Assembly: GCF_029392315.1 (NCBI RefSeq)
Contig: NZ_CP113939.1
Location: 248,001 to 312,000 of the forward strand
Source of the DNA: Bifidobacterium sp. ESL0690
GTDB taxonomy: Bacteria; Actinomycetota; Actinomycetes; Actinomycetales; Bifidobacteriaceae
Direction of reading: 5' to 3'
Length of the DNA stretch: 64,000 nucleotides
A program made the translations under genes and the position numbers. Positions 52,273 through 61,005 of the stretch are shown here, one piece after another. The first letter of the stretch is position 1. The number at the start of each line of letters is the position of its first letter. The notes under the pieces are model-generated. The model was not told the DNA's origin and did no database searches. It saw nothing but the letters and a program-made list of their open reading frames with translations.

Positions 52273-53316
52273 ATGGGGTCGGGCGAGCATATAACCATCA
52301 AAGATGTTGCAAAATATGCTGGAGTATCGTTCAAAACTGTTTCCAATGTCCTTAACGATACCGGCAGTATGCGTCCTGAAACGCGCAGACGTGTGGAAGA
52401 GGCAATAAGGTCTCTGGGTTATACCGTCAATGTGTCCGCTCGTTCCTTGCGTAAAGGAGGGAGCAAGCTCATTGGCGTCGGTATTTTTGATTTCTCCCAG
52501 CCTTTCGGTCCGTATTTTGTCGATAAGGTCATCGAAGTCGCCCGTGAGTCCGGGTACGGGACGATTATCGATACCTATGGGTCGGGCGGCAAAGGATTGT
52601 CGCTGATTGTTAATGAACTTTCGCAGTTGGGGGCTGACGGGTGGATTCTCTTTGCTGATCAGCCCGTAGGCAAAGGTGGCAAATTGCTTCAGCAGCCGTT
52701 TCCGATTGTGCTTACCGGAGACTATCTTCCCTATGGCAACACTGATTGGGTGACGATGCCTAATACAGAAGCTCTGCGCTATGTGACGGGGCAATTGCTT
52801 GATTCCGGTTGTACTTCCATCGCGGTTGTGGGGGCCAAAGAAAAGCCGGAGACGCGCGATTACTATATGTCGGCCTTGCAAGGTACCCAGGATTTGCGCA
52901 TCAAAGGATATATCGAGGCTTTCGAGGAGCGTGGTCTCAAAGTTGACTCGAATATGTTGATTCCGCGAGACTGGATGATTCGCGAAGGTGGTATGCATGC
53001 GGTTGATATCATGCTGGAACGGGATGTGCATCCTGATGCGATTGTTTGTCTGACCGACGCTGTGGCACTTGGTGTTCTTCATGGTTTGCAGGCTCATGGC
53101 ATACGTGTGCCTGAAGATGTCCAAGTTGTAGGATTCGACAATGTCCCCGAATCGACTTATTCCACTCCTGCACTCACAACAATTGATACTTCCTTGGATG
53201 ACTATGTTCGTACGGGGGTCAAAATGTTGATTGAACGTATCAATGGTTATGATGGGCCGGTTCGTAAACATGTAACACGTTTCAAACTGGTCAAACGCGA
53301 TTCCACGCTGTTTTAG
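52273..53316 (+). CDS. LacI-family regulator of the arabinoside locus
   Basis: A 347-residue regulator. The N-terminal HTH is ITIKDVAKYAGVSFKTVSNVL near residues 7-27, followed by the hinge (NVSARSLRKG) and a PBP1-like sensor domain to the end. AAGGAG precedes the ATG. It lies directly after the importer genes. It is the best candidate to read the three TACAANNTTGTA palindromes before abfA. The recognition residues FKTV differ from the SSTV or VSTV of the regulator at 14953, consistent with the different operator of that locus. The effector would be arabinose or an arabino-oligosaccharide (inference). Confidence 0.9.
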   Translation: MGSGEHITIKDVAKYAGVSFKTVSNVLNDTGSMRPETRRRVEEAIRSLGYTVNVSARSLRKGGSKLIGVGIFDFSQPFGPYFVDKVIEVARESGYGTIIDTYGSGGKGLSLIVNELSQLGADGWILFADQPVGKGGKLLQQPFPIVLTGDYLPYGNTDWVTMPNTEALRYVTGQLLDSGCTSIAVVGAKEKPETRDYYMSALQGTQDLRIKGYIEAFEERGLKVDSNMLIPRDWMIREGGMHAVDIMLERDVHPDAIVCLTDAVALGVLHGLQAHGIRVPEDVQVVGFDNVPESTYSTPALTTIDTSLDDYVRTGVKMLIERINGYDGPVRKHVTRFKLVKRDSTLF

Positions 53317-53336
53317 CGGCCTCTACAATAGGAAGC

Positions 53337-54188
53337 ATGACCGGATATATTCCTACACTGGCACAGGCGGACGAGCTGCATCATAAGATCGCACCTTCGC
53401 AGGCCGCCTACGACCTTATTCACACGCATTGCGTCATTATCGCGACGATTACCCGCCAGCTGGTGCGTCGACAGAATGCGCTGTTCGTGCGGCGCTGCAC
53501 CTTGCCCAAGGATGCGCCCGAGCTTACGGGGAAGTATGGAGATGCCGGTTCTTCCGTTAAAGGCGATACCCATGCCGACAGCGGTTTCCCTCAGGGTGTC
53601 ACGCCTGCTGTGTTGGCGCAGAAACGTAATAATTTCAATGTGCTAGATGGTATCAACGCAACGGTTTCCCCGACCGACGGCGTGGTTGGCGGTATGGTGC
53701 CTCCGCGTCTGCTCGACGAAAACCTGGCGGTGGTGGGGGCGATGCTCCACGACATAGGCACGTACCTCGTCTTGAAGCACGACGGGTCGGACGGCGAAAA
53801 GTTGCAATTCGACGGACCGAACTATATCCTGCACGGTCTGCGCGGCTACGACTGGCTGCTTTCGCAGGGAGTGGATGAGTCTATTGCGCAATTTGCACGT
53901 AACCATACGGGAGTAGGGCTGACCCATGAGCAGGTCGTGGCGCAGGGATTGCCTCTGCCGCCGGCCGACTACGTGCCGATGAACCTGGAGCAGGAAGTGG
54001 TGATGGTGGCCGATAAATACAACAGCAAGTCCATCCCACCGCGGTTCCTCACGGCCGAGGCTTACGCTCGCAAGGCCCGCCGTTTCGGGGCAGACAACGA
54101 ACGGCAGTGGCTCGATCTGGTCAAGAAATACGGCGTCCCCGATATCCCCGCGCTCGCCAAGAAGTTCGATATGAAACTGGACGAGTAG
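53337..54188 (+). CDS. HD domain phosphohydrolase
   Basis: A 283-residue protein with an HD-type metal-dependent phosphohydrolase domain. MLHDIGTY near residue 136 gives the His-Asp metal pair, a later His in FARNHTGVGLTHE near 197 and DKYNSKSIPPRF near 232 fit the rest of the fold. The N-terminus has another His-rich helix (IHTHCVIIATITRQL). Proteins of this type in bifidobacteria are annotated only as HD superfamily. AGGAAG precedes the ATG. It follows the LacI gene by 20 bp, so it may be co-transcribed, but a functional link to arabinose use is not apparent. The substrate, a nucleotide or phospho-metabolite, is unknown. Confidence 0.8.
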   Translation: MTGYIPTLAQADELHHKIAPSQAAYDLIHTHCVIIATITRQLVRRQNALFVRRCTLPKDAPELTGKYGDAGSSVKGDTHADSGFPQGVTPAVLAQKRNNFNVLDGINATVSPTDGVVGGMVPPRLLDENLAVVGAMLHDIGTYLVLKHDGSDGEKLQFDGPNYILHGLRGYDWLLSQGVDESIAQFARNHTGVGLTHEQVVAQGLPLPPADYVPMNLEQEVVMVADKYNSKSIPPRFLTAEAYARKARRFGADNERQWLDLVKKYGVPDIPALAKKFDMKLDE

Positions 54189-54261
54189 GCGGCATCGTTC
54201 GGCTCTTCCTTGTTCAGGTATCATCCGGTCGAGGGATTGTGAGTCGGCCAAGTGAGAAATA

Positions 54262-54365
54262 GGAATTTAAGCACAAAAACGGCAAGATTTTATGCTTAAA
54301 TTCCTGCTGCAAGCTTTCGGCAGCATTGTAAGCGCAAAAATAGCCTTGAAATGTGCTTAAATTCC
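54262..54365. repeat. Two tandem copies of a 43-bp palindromic repeat
   Basis: Copy 1 (54262-54304) is GGAATTTAAGCA, a 19-nt centre, then TGCTTAAATTCC, with perfect 12-bp arms. Copy 2 (54323-54365) keeps the right arm exactly and a degenerate left arm (GCATTGTAAGCG), with matching CAAAAA in its centre. The period is 61 bp. A GCTGC/GCAGC hairpin lies between them. The third copy in the window is at 63240. They fill the gap between two convergent genes and may act as terminators for both. Confidence 0.85.
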
Positions 54366-54416
54366 TAAGTATGGCTCGCGGACGTATCCTGGCAAGGCAG
54401 GTGTTCACAACGTCAG

Positions 54417-55742
54417 TCAGAACGAATAAATCTTATCGGCTTTGGCCTCGTAATCGGTTGCGCTGTTGTATTCGTCCGAATCCGTGGCGGTATCAGTTTC
54501 GGATTCGGCATCGCTGGCACCGCTGTCTGTCGAATTGTTTGCATCTGTATTCGCTGCAAAATCCGGAACCAGAACGATGACGCAGCGCTTCGGATCCTGG
54601 GCGTGCGCGATGCGTGAGAGCAAGTCGAGGATGGTTTTACGGTCGTCGGCATCGAGTCCGCCAACCGGGTCATCGGCGAGAATGACGGTCGCCTCGCAGC
54701 AGATGGCCCGTGCGATGGCCAGACGACGCTGATTCAACGGTTTGAGGTCCGACGCCTTCACGCCGGTGGCGGCTTCGTCAAAATCGACATGTTTCAGCAC
54801 GTCGCGAGCGGCAACGGGTATCGGCTTCAGGAATGTGCGGCCGGAAGCGCGCATGGTGAAGGTCAGATTGGTCAGTGCGTCCAAGTCGTTGCGCAGGCTG
54901 TAACGCTGCGTGATCAGGCCGATGCGATGGCCGCGGATTTCGTTGGTTTCAAGCTCCAGAAGGCTCTGGCTTTTCACCATCACCTGACCGCTGTCGGGCC
55001 GATAGAAGCCTGAAGCCACAGCAAGCAGCGCGCGGCGTTGTTCGTCGTCGGCGCCGGTGATGGCGTATAGCGATCCGGCGAAGAATCCCCAGTCGATATT
55101 GTCCAGCACGTTGCGCCCGGATTTGCGATTGGTGAAGGTGACATGGTCGAGCGCGAAGGTCGGGTTCGGCTTCAGCAGGATGTCAGCTTCGGCGACGGTC
55201 TCCTTGTCGAGACGCGTCGAAACGGCGGTGGCTGGTTCGATAACGGGGGATTTCGCCTCATGGGCGCTTAGCTCGTCCTCTTCCTCTACCGCTAGTCCCA
55301 ACGTTTCGTTGACGCGTTTCGCATTCGAGGCCGCTACATTGTCAGGGCTTGCTTTGTCGCCGGTCTCGTCGGTATCGCTGATATCGTCAATATCTTTGCT
55401 ATCGGCGGTTTCCTCGGATTTCTCCGTTTTAGTACCGGCTTTATTCCCGGTTTTCGCCTTGGAAGCTTTCTTTGAATCTTTGGTGCCAGTGTTTTCAATA
55501 GATTCCTCAGATTTCTCGTCCGAATTTTCGGCTTTGTCGTCATCAGCCGAGCTATCATCAGCCAAACTGTCATATGGTACTTGACCGGAAGCCGCAAGAC
55601 TGAGATCCAGGGCATCGTCGTCATCGTCGAAGACGACATCATACTTCACCGCCGAGGTGTCTTCCGTGTTTTCGCCCTTGTTGTCAAGGTTATCGGGCTC
55701 GTAGCTTTTGACTTGATCTTTCGAATCGGTGTTCTTGCTCAT
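54417..55742 (-). CDS. ABC transporter ATPase-like protein with degenerate nucleotide site
   Basis: A 441-residue protein. Residues 1-170 are acidic low-complexity (Asp, Glu, Ser, Lys). Residues about 195-400 form an ABC ATPase domain: FALDHVTFTNRKSGRNVLDNIDWGF, a P-loop position reading ITGADDEQRRALLA without the GxxGxGK(S/T) pattern, a Q-loop GLITQRYSLRNDL, a signature reading LKPLNQRRLAIARAI instead of LSGGQ, and Walker B VILADDPVGGLDADD. A short acidic tail follows. The start overlaps the permease stop by ATGA. It pairs with the FtsX-type permease. ATP hydrolysis is doubtful given the missing Lys, so it may be a regulatory or structural partner. Confidence 0.8.
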   Translation of the reverse strand: MSKNTDSKDQVKSYEPDNLDNKGENTEDTSAVKYDVVFDDDDDALDLSLAASGQVPYDSLADDSSADDDKAENSDEKSEESIENTGTKDSKKASKAKTGNKAGTKTEKSEETADSKDIDDISDTDETGDKASPDNVAASNAKRVNETLGLAVEEEDELSAHEAKSPVIEPATAVSTRLDKETVAEADILLKPNPTFALDHVTFTNRKSGRNVLDNIDWGFFAGSLYAITGADDEQRRALLAVASGFYRPDSGQVMVKSQSLLELETNEIRGHRIGLITQRYSLRNDLDALTNLTFTMRASGRTFLKPIPVAARDVLKHVDFDEAATGVKASDLKPLNQRRLAIARAICCEATVILADDPVGGLDADDRKTILDLLSRIAHAQDPKRCVIVLVPDFAANTDANNSTDSGASDAESETDTATDSDEYNSATDYEAKADKIYSF

Positions 55743-57193
55743 GCTTGAGCCTCCGTATCGTCTTCGGATGCGTTGTTATCTGTGGCTTTACCATTATCTG
55801 TGGCATCGGCATTATCGTCGTCATTCGTGTTTGTCGCCTTTTGCTCAGACACGTCTGCGAACAGGGATTGAGCCGCTTCGAGACCACCTCCGCGTTCGTC
55901 GAAGAGTCGCGGAATTCCAGCGAACAGAGGCCTGAAGAACGCGATGACGGCCAAAGCTACCACGATGGCGATGGAATACCACATCGGCATCCAGCAAGCG
56001 GATACGACCGGCGTGGCGATTCCTCCGGCAAGTGCCTTGCCCAATGGCCTGGCAGACAGCGCTCCGGCGATACCGCCGATAAGAAGTCCCGGAATGGTCG
56101 GTATCAACGTCTCCAAAGAGAACTGCCAGCCGACACGGGAACGCGTGACGCCGATGATCATATCCATCGAAATCTCATCGCTGCGTCGACGCAGCGCAAG
56201 CCCCAAGAGCAGCAGCAGAATGACCCCGCCGCCCGCGTAGAGACCGATACGCACTTTGGTCATGACGGAATTAAGCGAATCCAACGGCTTGAGCGAAGCG
56301 TTGTAACGCTCGAGCGTCGGCGAGCTGACCTCGTAGCCTTTCGGCAGCTTCATTGCCTTGGCCGCCTGCACGAAGGCGTTATATTGGTCGGTGCCTTGCA
56401 GTTTGAAACCGACGTCAAAACGTGGGTTCAGCCAGCCTTGGGGGCTGTCGCTCAGTAGTTTGTTTTTGGTGAGAACCATCGGTTCGGCATAAATCGCGTT
56501 GTTGCGGTTTTCCTTGGCCAGTTTGGCGTCGTTGCTGTGTCCGGCGGGGGCAGGATCGGTGTAAGTGTAAATGCCGCGCACTTTAAGCTGGTAGGTATCC
56601 GTAGTCATCGGATTGCCGAGCTTGAATGTGCTGCCCACCTTCAGGTTGTTCTTGCGGGCGAAGGCCTCGGAGACCAGTACGTTCTTGCCGTCCTTACCTT
56701 GGTAATCCAAGGATTTGCCTTGGGCTATCTTGTAGGCGCCCCAAGGGTTGATGTCGATGCCGTCTTTGTCGTAGTAGCTGTAGAGCGTGGTCTCGCCGCC
56801 GGTTTTCTTGCTGCTTTCGTCGCTTTTACCGGCGATGGCCTTGGTCGCCCCGGTTTGACGCATCGGCAGGGAGATGCCGATCGAGAATTGCGGCTGCTGT
56901 ACGCCGATCTGTTGCAGCGACATGGCGTACGTGCCGTACTGATCGAAGGTCATATACTTTTTCACGCTTGAAACGTCATCGCCCTTGAGCGTTTTTTCGG
57001 TTGCGGCGTTCGGCCGGATGACGGCGATCGGTGACTGCACCTGGTAGGTCTCGCCATGTGCTTTGTCGCTTGCGCTGGACACCGCGGTGGCGAAGACGAC
57101 ACCGAATATCATGACTCCGGCGACAAGGAGCATCATGATGCTGCGCCATTTATGACGTATCACCGTAGACCAGGCATTGGTTAGCACGAACAT
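55739..57193 (-). CDS. FtsX/MacB-type ABC permease
   Basis: A 484-residue membrane protein. The first TM is near residues 17-38 (SIMMLLVAGVMIFGVVFATAV), followed by a large extracellular domain (about 40-310) and three TM segments near 322-340, 368-386 and 400-425, the usual FtsX-type topology. A disordered Asn/Asp-rich tail ends the protein (DDNADATDNGKATDNNAS). AGGAGAAA precedes the ATG. It is coupled with the degenerate ATPase gene downstream. Such pairs act in mechanotransmission across the membrane rather than transport, for example controlling cell-wall hydrolases or exporting lipoproteins or peptides. The target is unknown. Confidence 0.85.
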   Translation of the reverse strand: MFVLTNAWSTVIRHKWRSIMMLLVAGVMIFGVVFATAVSSASDKAHGETYQVQSPIAVIRPNAATEKTLKGDDVSSVKKYMTFDQYGTYAMSLQQIGVQQPQFSIGISLPMRQTGATKAIAGKSDESSKKTGGETTLYSYYDKDGIDINPWGAYKIAQGKSLDYQGKDGKNVLVSEAFARKNNLKVGSTFKLGNPMTTDTYQLKVRGIYTYTDPAPAGHSNDAKLAKENRNNAIYAEPMVLTKNKLLSDSPQGWLNPRFDVGFKLQGTDQYNAFVQAAKAMKLPKGYEVSSPTLERYNASLKPLDSLNSVMTKVRIGLYAGGGVILLLLLGLALRRRSDEISMDMIIGVTRSRVGWQFSLETLIPTIPGLLIGGIAGALSARPLGKALAGGIATPVVSACWMPMWYSIAIVVALAVIAFFRPLFAGIPRLFDERGGGLEAAQSLFADVSEQKATNTNDDDNADATDNGKATDNNASEDDTEAQA

Positions 57194-57488
57194 CTGTTTC
57201 TCCTGCTGTCCAGGCCTGTAGTTTGCCTCGTTGAAAACTTTTCGTCGAGCGGACTACAGGCATCACATGTTTCCCGCCGTTTAGGCTTGCACCTTTTCGA
57301 TGCTAGGCCGCAGCATAGGCAACAGATTCAAGTATATGTGCCCCAGCTGGAATGAGACGAACAAAACCTCAGGAAATGTTGAAAGTTTTCTGAGAATTTT
57401 CGTTTTTATCGTCAATATGAGGGAATTATTTGACGGTATCGTAGAATATGACGGTAAATTGCTCACATGGCAGGTAGAATTATCGATA

Positions 57489-59936
57489 ATGAATATAAAA
57501 TGGAAACAACGGATAGGTCATGCCGCATTGCCGATTTGCTCGGTTCTTGGCGTCTTGGCAGCATTCGGCATCGTTTTGGCGTGGTTCCCGAAGACGTGGG
57601 ACGCCTGGAATCTGCCATTACAAGAGATTGATGCGCCGGCTCATTACTATTTCATTCGCAAGTTGCTGCGGCAGGGGGTTGGCGCCGCCACGAAGCTGTG
57701 GCCCAATGACGCCTACTACCCGCCGCTGTTCCATATCCTCGCGGCTGCGGTTATTTCCTTCTGCAATGTTATTCATGTCAAAATCAATATCTACGCGGCC
57801 TTCAATATCGTCTGGTTGGTGACTTCCGGACTTGTCTGGCCGGCCGGGGTGTCGCTCTGGGCCAGCTATTTCACGCGCAAGATCGATGGCAAATTCATTG
57901 AAGGATGGCGTGGCCTCGAATCCGCGGTGCATGTCGCTTTGAGCGAGCAGAAACGCAAGGCGAAATTAAACAGACGGCGGTCGCGTAACATGCCTTCGTC
58001 TGCGGGTGCCAAAGATGGATCCGCCAAGACCCAAGAAAAAAAGGAAGGGAATTGGGACGCGATCGTCGATTCCAATTCGCTGTTCTGGCGGCCCTTCTCG
58101 TGCGCGATGATGCTGATTGTGCCGTTGCTTTCGGTCGCTTCGGCCAGCCATCCCTTCCAGATGCTCGCTTCCGGTCCGCTGATTGCGTTCGGCCTGGCCA
58201 CCAGTATTCTGCCGTTCTGGCTTTACGTCACGCTACGCCTTTTCGACGCGATTGCCGACCGTTACCAAATTCTGCGTTGGCTGATTCTGACGGTGTTGCT
58301 CGCGCTGCTCTGCGTTTTCGCGCACCCGCGCATCGCCTTCACCTGGTTGCTGCTGATGGCGCCGTTCATGCTCATGCGCCTGCCATGGAAAGCCATTCTC
58401 GGCGTGCTCGTGGCAGTGGTGGTCTGCGCCGTCGCCTTCTTCTTCTACATGACCGGGCACTATCATTCGTCCCGCTACGGCGACCCGTCCAGCTGGTTCC
58501 ATACCTACAAGCCCAACCGCACCGTCCCGCAGGCGCTGCAAATATTCTTCAGTGATAATATCAGCGGTGCTTTCAGTGGGTTCATGAGCGTCGTCGTCAT
58601 TGTCGCGTTGGTGGTTGCGGTTGCGGTGGTGTTCGGGTATGTGAAATCGAGACTGGTGATTATCAGGCTCGGCGGGCGCTCTGGTAATAAAGGTGGCAAA
58701 GCCGGCAAAGGTGGTAAAGACGCCAAAGCCGTTTCGGTAGAATCCACGGACTCTGTTGTGGTTTCGGACGATAGCCGTCTTGCGGATTCCGAAGTATCGG
58801 ACGGTTCACAACCTCAGAGCGACGAAGGAAGCGCGTCGGCTTCGGTTGCTACTGACGCTACTGATACCACTGAGGCTTCGGTTGCGTCGGGTGTGGCAGG
58901 CACGTCGAACACGTCGGCCGCCTCCGCCGCTGGCTCCAAACGCGGTCATAATTCCGCTCATCGCGCTGCTCACCGTTCTGCGAAGAGGTCACGATTCGCC
59001 ACGGCGACGCCTACGATGGCCCAGGACGCCATGTCTCTGCTGCTCGCGTTTGCGCTGGTATGCCTGGTCTATGTCTGCTCGACCTCGTTGACCGGCTGGT
59101 TCCCGAATATCGTGACAGCCGCTTGGTATCGCGCCGAGATCCGGCCGTTGACGATGATTCCATTCGCCATCATCCCGTTGCTGGTCTTTGCGGCCTGCGC
59201 GGTGGTCTATTCCTTCGATGGCGTCGACGAATCCTACGTCCGCTATTTGCAGCAGCGTGCCCACCTCGGCACCCCGCACAGCTCCGGACGGCATGCGATG
59301 GCGCCGAAGCATCCGGCGGGCAGCGCTATCGGCGACTGGTTCTCGCGTAACGGCGGCAAGGCCGTCTCGATCGTCGTCCTGGCCGCGCTCGCGGTTTCCT
59401 GCCAGTTTGGCAATGTGAACCGTCAGGATTTGGGAACGATGATTGCTTCCAACGTTGTGTTAGACGGCAAGCCGGAAAACGAGCAGCTTACCGTGGCAAA
59501 GGTTGACGTATTGCGGGAAACCGTCAAGATGGTAGGCAACGGCCCGGTGATTATTTCCGACCCGCTCAACGGCTCCATGTACGGTTCCGCTATGTTCGAC
59601 GCCAATATGTTGTATCCGGTTTATAATCCCATGCACGAAAAGAACGGCGCGATCTTCGGGCAGACCGAGAACGCATTTGCCTCCGGTGACCCCGCGAAAC
59701 TGACTGGGACCACTTGCCCGATCGAAGGCAATGTGCCGAAGTACTTCCTTTCGATGGGTCCGCAGGCGCCGAGCTTGCAGATGTTCTCGTTCCGCCAGCA
59801 GTACGACGTGTTCCACCGTCAGGACTTGATTGATGGCTATGTGCGCGCCGGCGTCCTGGTCAAGATTGCCGATTTCAGCTATTTGGGCCCGTACGCCAAG
59901 GACTGGGCGCTCTACAGCATCAAGTGCGGGCAGTAA
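57489..59936 (+). CDS. Large polytopic membrane protein, glycosyltransferase-like
   Basis: About 815 residues with a dozen or more hydrophobic segments in two blocks. Block 1 (about residues 10-345) begins with FGIVLAWFPKTWDAWNLPLQEIDAPAHYYF; the Asp of this early acidic loop recalls GT-C glycosyltransferases and the DUF6541 family. A Lys/Arg/Ser/Ala-rich cytosolic linker (about 390-510) separates it from block 2, and the C-terminal 190 residues are extracellular (NGSMYGSAMFDANMLYPVYNP). The frame opens at 57300, but the early part lacks a good Shine-Dalgarno and has no family signal; 57489 is chosen with moderate certainty. It is divergent from the FtsX-type gene. A role in cell-surface polysaccharide or arabinan assembly is an inference only. 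Confidence 0.75.
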   Translation: MNIKWKQRIGHAALPICSVLGVLAAFGIVLAWFPKTWDAWNLPLQEIDAPAHYYFIRKLLRQGVGAATKLWPNDAYYPPLFHILAAAVISFCNVIHVKINIYAAFNIVWLVTSGLVWPAGVSLWASYFTRKIDGKFIEGWRGLESAVHVALSEQKRKAKLNRRRSRNMPSSAGAKDGSAKTQEKKEGNWDAIVDSNSLFWRPFSCAMMLIVPLLSVASASHPFQMLASGPLIAFGLATSILPFWLYVTLRLFDAIADRYQILRWLILTVLLALLCVFAHPRIAFTWLLLMAPFMLMRLPWKAILGVLVAVVVCAVAFFFYMTGHYHSSRYGDPSSWFHTYKPNRTVPQALQIFFSDNISGAFSGFMSVVVIVALVVAVAVVFGYVKSRLVIIRLGGRSGNKGGKAGKGGKDAKAVSVESTDSVVVSDDSRLADSEVSDGSQPQSDEGSASASVATDATDTTEASVASGVAGTSNTSAASAAGSKRGHNSAHRAAHRSAKRSRFATATPTMAQDAMSLLLAFALVCLVYVCSTSLTGWFPNIVTAAWYRAEIRPLTMIPFAIIPLLVFAACAVVYSFDGVDESYVRYLQQRAHLGTPHSSGRHAMAPKHPAGSAIGDWFSRNGGKAVSIVVLAALAVSCQFGNVNRQDLGTMIASNVVLDGKPENEQLTVAKVDVLRETVKMVGNGPVIISDPLNGSMYGSAMFDANMLYPVYNPMHEKNGAIFGQTENAFASGDPAKLTGTTCPIEGNVPKYFLSMGPQAPSLQMFSFRQQYDVFHRQDLIDGYVRAGVLVKIADFSYLGPYAKDWALYSIKCGQ

Positions 59937-60057
59937 CGCGAGGCTTGCGCAATGTGTGGCAGGTAACGAGCCAGCTCGGGTTGCGCGGTTCAGGTTCACG
60001 GCTCTCTTATATACAATGAAGGTGTTTGATATTCGGTATATAAAAGGAGACGGCATT

Positions 60058-60615
60058 ATGGCTACATCGGTGAGCAACGCGAAAGTGCTTATTATCGTAC
60101 GCAACTGGGGTATTGAAGAGACGGAGATGACCCGGCCGCTGCGCGATTTACGGGCCGCGGGGGCTTCTGTGACGCTGGCTGCGGCGGAACTCGCGCCTAT
60201 CGAGACGGTGCGGCACGACCGCTATGTCGGTGAAATCGTCGAGCCGGACACCGTCTATTCCGAGGTTTCCGCCGATGATTTCGACATGCTCGTCGTGCCT
60301 GGTGGCACCTGCAACGTCGATCGTCTGCGCGTCGATCCGGCCGCACAAAAGCTTGCCAAGGACTTTGCCGCCGAGGGCAAGCCGGTTGCTTCGATTTGCC
60401 ATGGCGCATGGCTGTTGGTCAACTCCGACCTGCTCAAGGGCAAGACGCTGACCGCTTGCCGCTATATCGCCGCGGATATTGAGAACGCCGGCGGCAAGTA
60501 CGTCGATGAGGAAGTCCATATCGACGACGCCAATGGGTTCAAGCTCATCACTTCCCGCAAGCCCGCCGATCTTGACGCGTTCGTCGGTGCCATCAAGGAC
60601 GCGCTCGGGAAGTGA
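60058..60615 (+). CDS. DJ-1/PfpI family protein
   Basis: A 185-residue single-domain protein with the flavodoxin-like DJ-1 fold. The nucleophile-elbow Cys lies in SICHGAW near residue 114, the upstream Glu in IVRNWGIEETEM near 19, and LVVPGG near 80. Family members act as deglycases, chaperones or proteases; the closest functional class cannot be told here. AAAAGGAGA precedes the ATG by about 8 bp. It lies in its own short transcript and ends at a bidirectional terminator. A role in stress protection is the usual expectation for the family. Confidence 0.9.
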   Translation: MATSVSNAKVLIIVRNWGIEETEMTRPLRDLRAAGASVTLAAAELAPIETVRHDRYVGEIVEPDTVYSEVSADDFDMLVVPGGTCNVDRLRVDPAAQKLAKDFAAEGKPVASICHGAWLLVNSDLLKGKTLTACRYIAADIENAGGKYVDEEVHIDDANGFKLITSRKPADLDAFVGAIKDALGK

Positions 60616-61005
60616 TCGGTTCGTTTGCAGCACGCAATGCGAAACGTGGCTGATTGAGGTAAGAGTGCTGTGAAGACGTAGCACCGAAGCGTTTTAGGAG
60701 TGGTAATGGGCTTCAGTGCTGGCAAATCGTGATTCCCAAATACTGGAATGGCACTATTCCAGTGATATGGATCGGCTATCTCAACGGTTTCACAGCACGG
60801 AGGATTAATAATCAATGATTATTGATTCCGTACTGTACGATCAATCGGTTTTGGTGCTTTCGCTGATATAGCGGATCGATTTATGCGCATATGCTATCGG
60901 TCGATTTTGGTAAAAGGCATAGAAAACGGCTGTGAGGACGAATAGGCGCCATCACAGCCGTTATTTTTCTATTGGGGCTGATTTCAGCCGGTTGTTTTGT
61001 ATCCT
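60616..61005. other. Gap between the DJ-1 and MFS efflux genes
   Basis: About 390 bp between convergent genes. Apart from the bidirectional terminator at 60925-60967, it holds a stretch around 60710-60850 in which short frames lack ribosome-binding sites. No gene is supported. Confidence 0.5.
60925..60967. terminator. Bidirectional terminator
   Basis: AACGGCTGTGA pairs perfectly with TCACAGCCGTT (11 bp) around a 16-nt loop. ATTTTTCT follows on the plus strand and TTTTCT on the minus strand, so it can end both the DJ-1 and the MFS transcripts. Confidence 0.85.
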
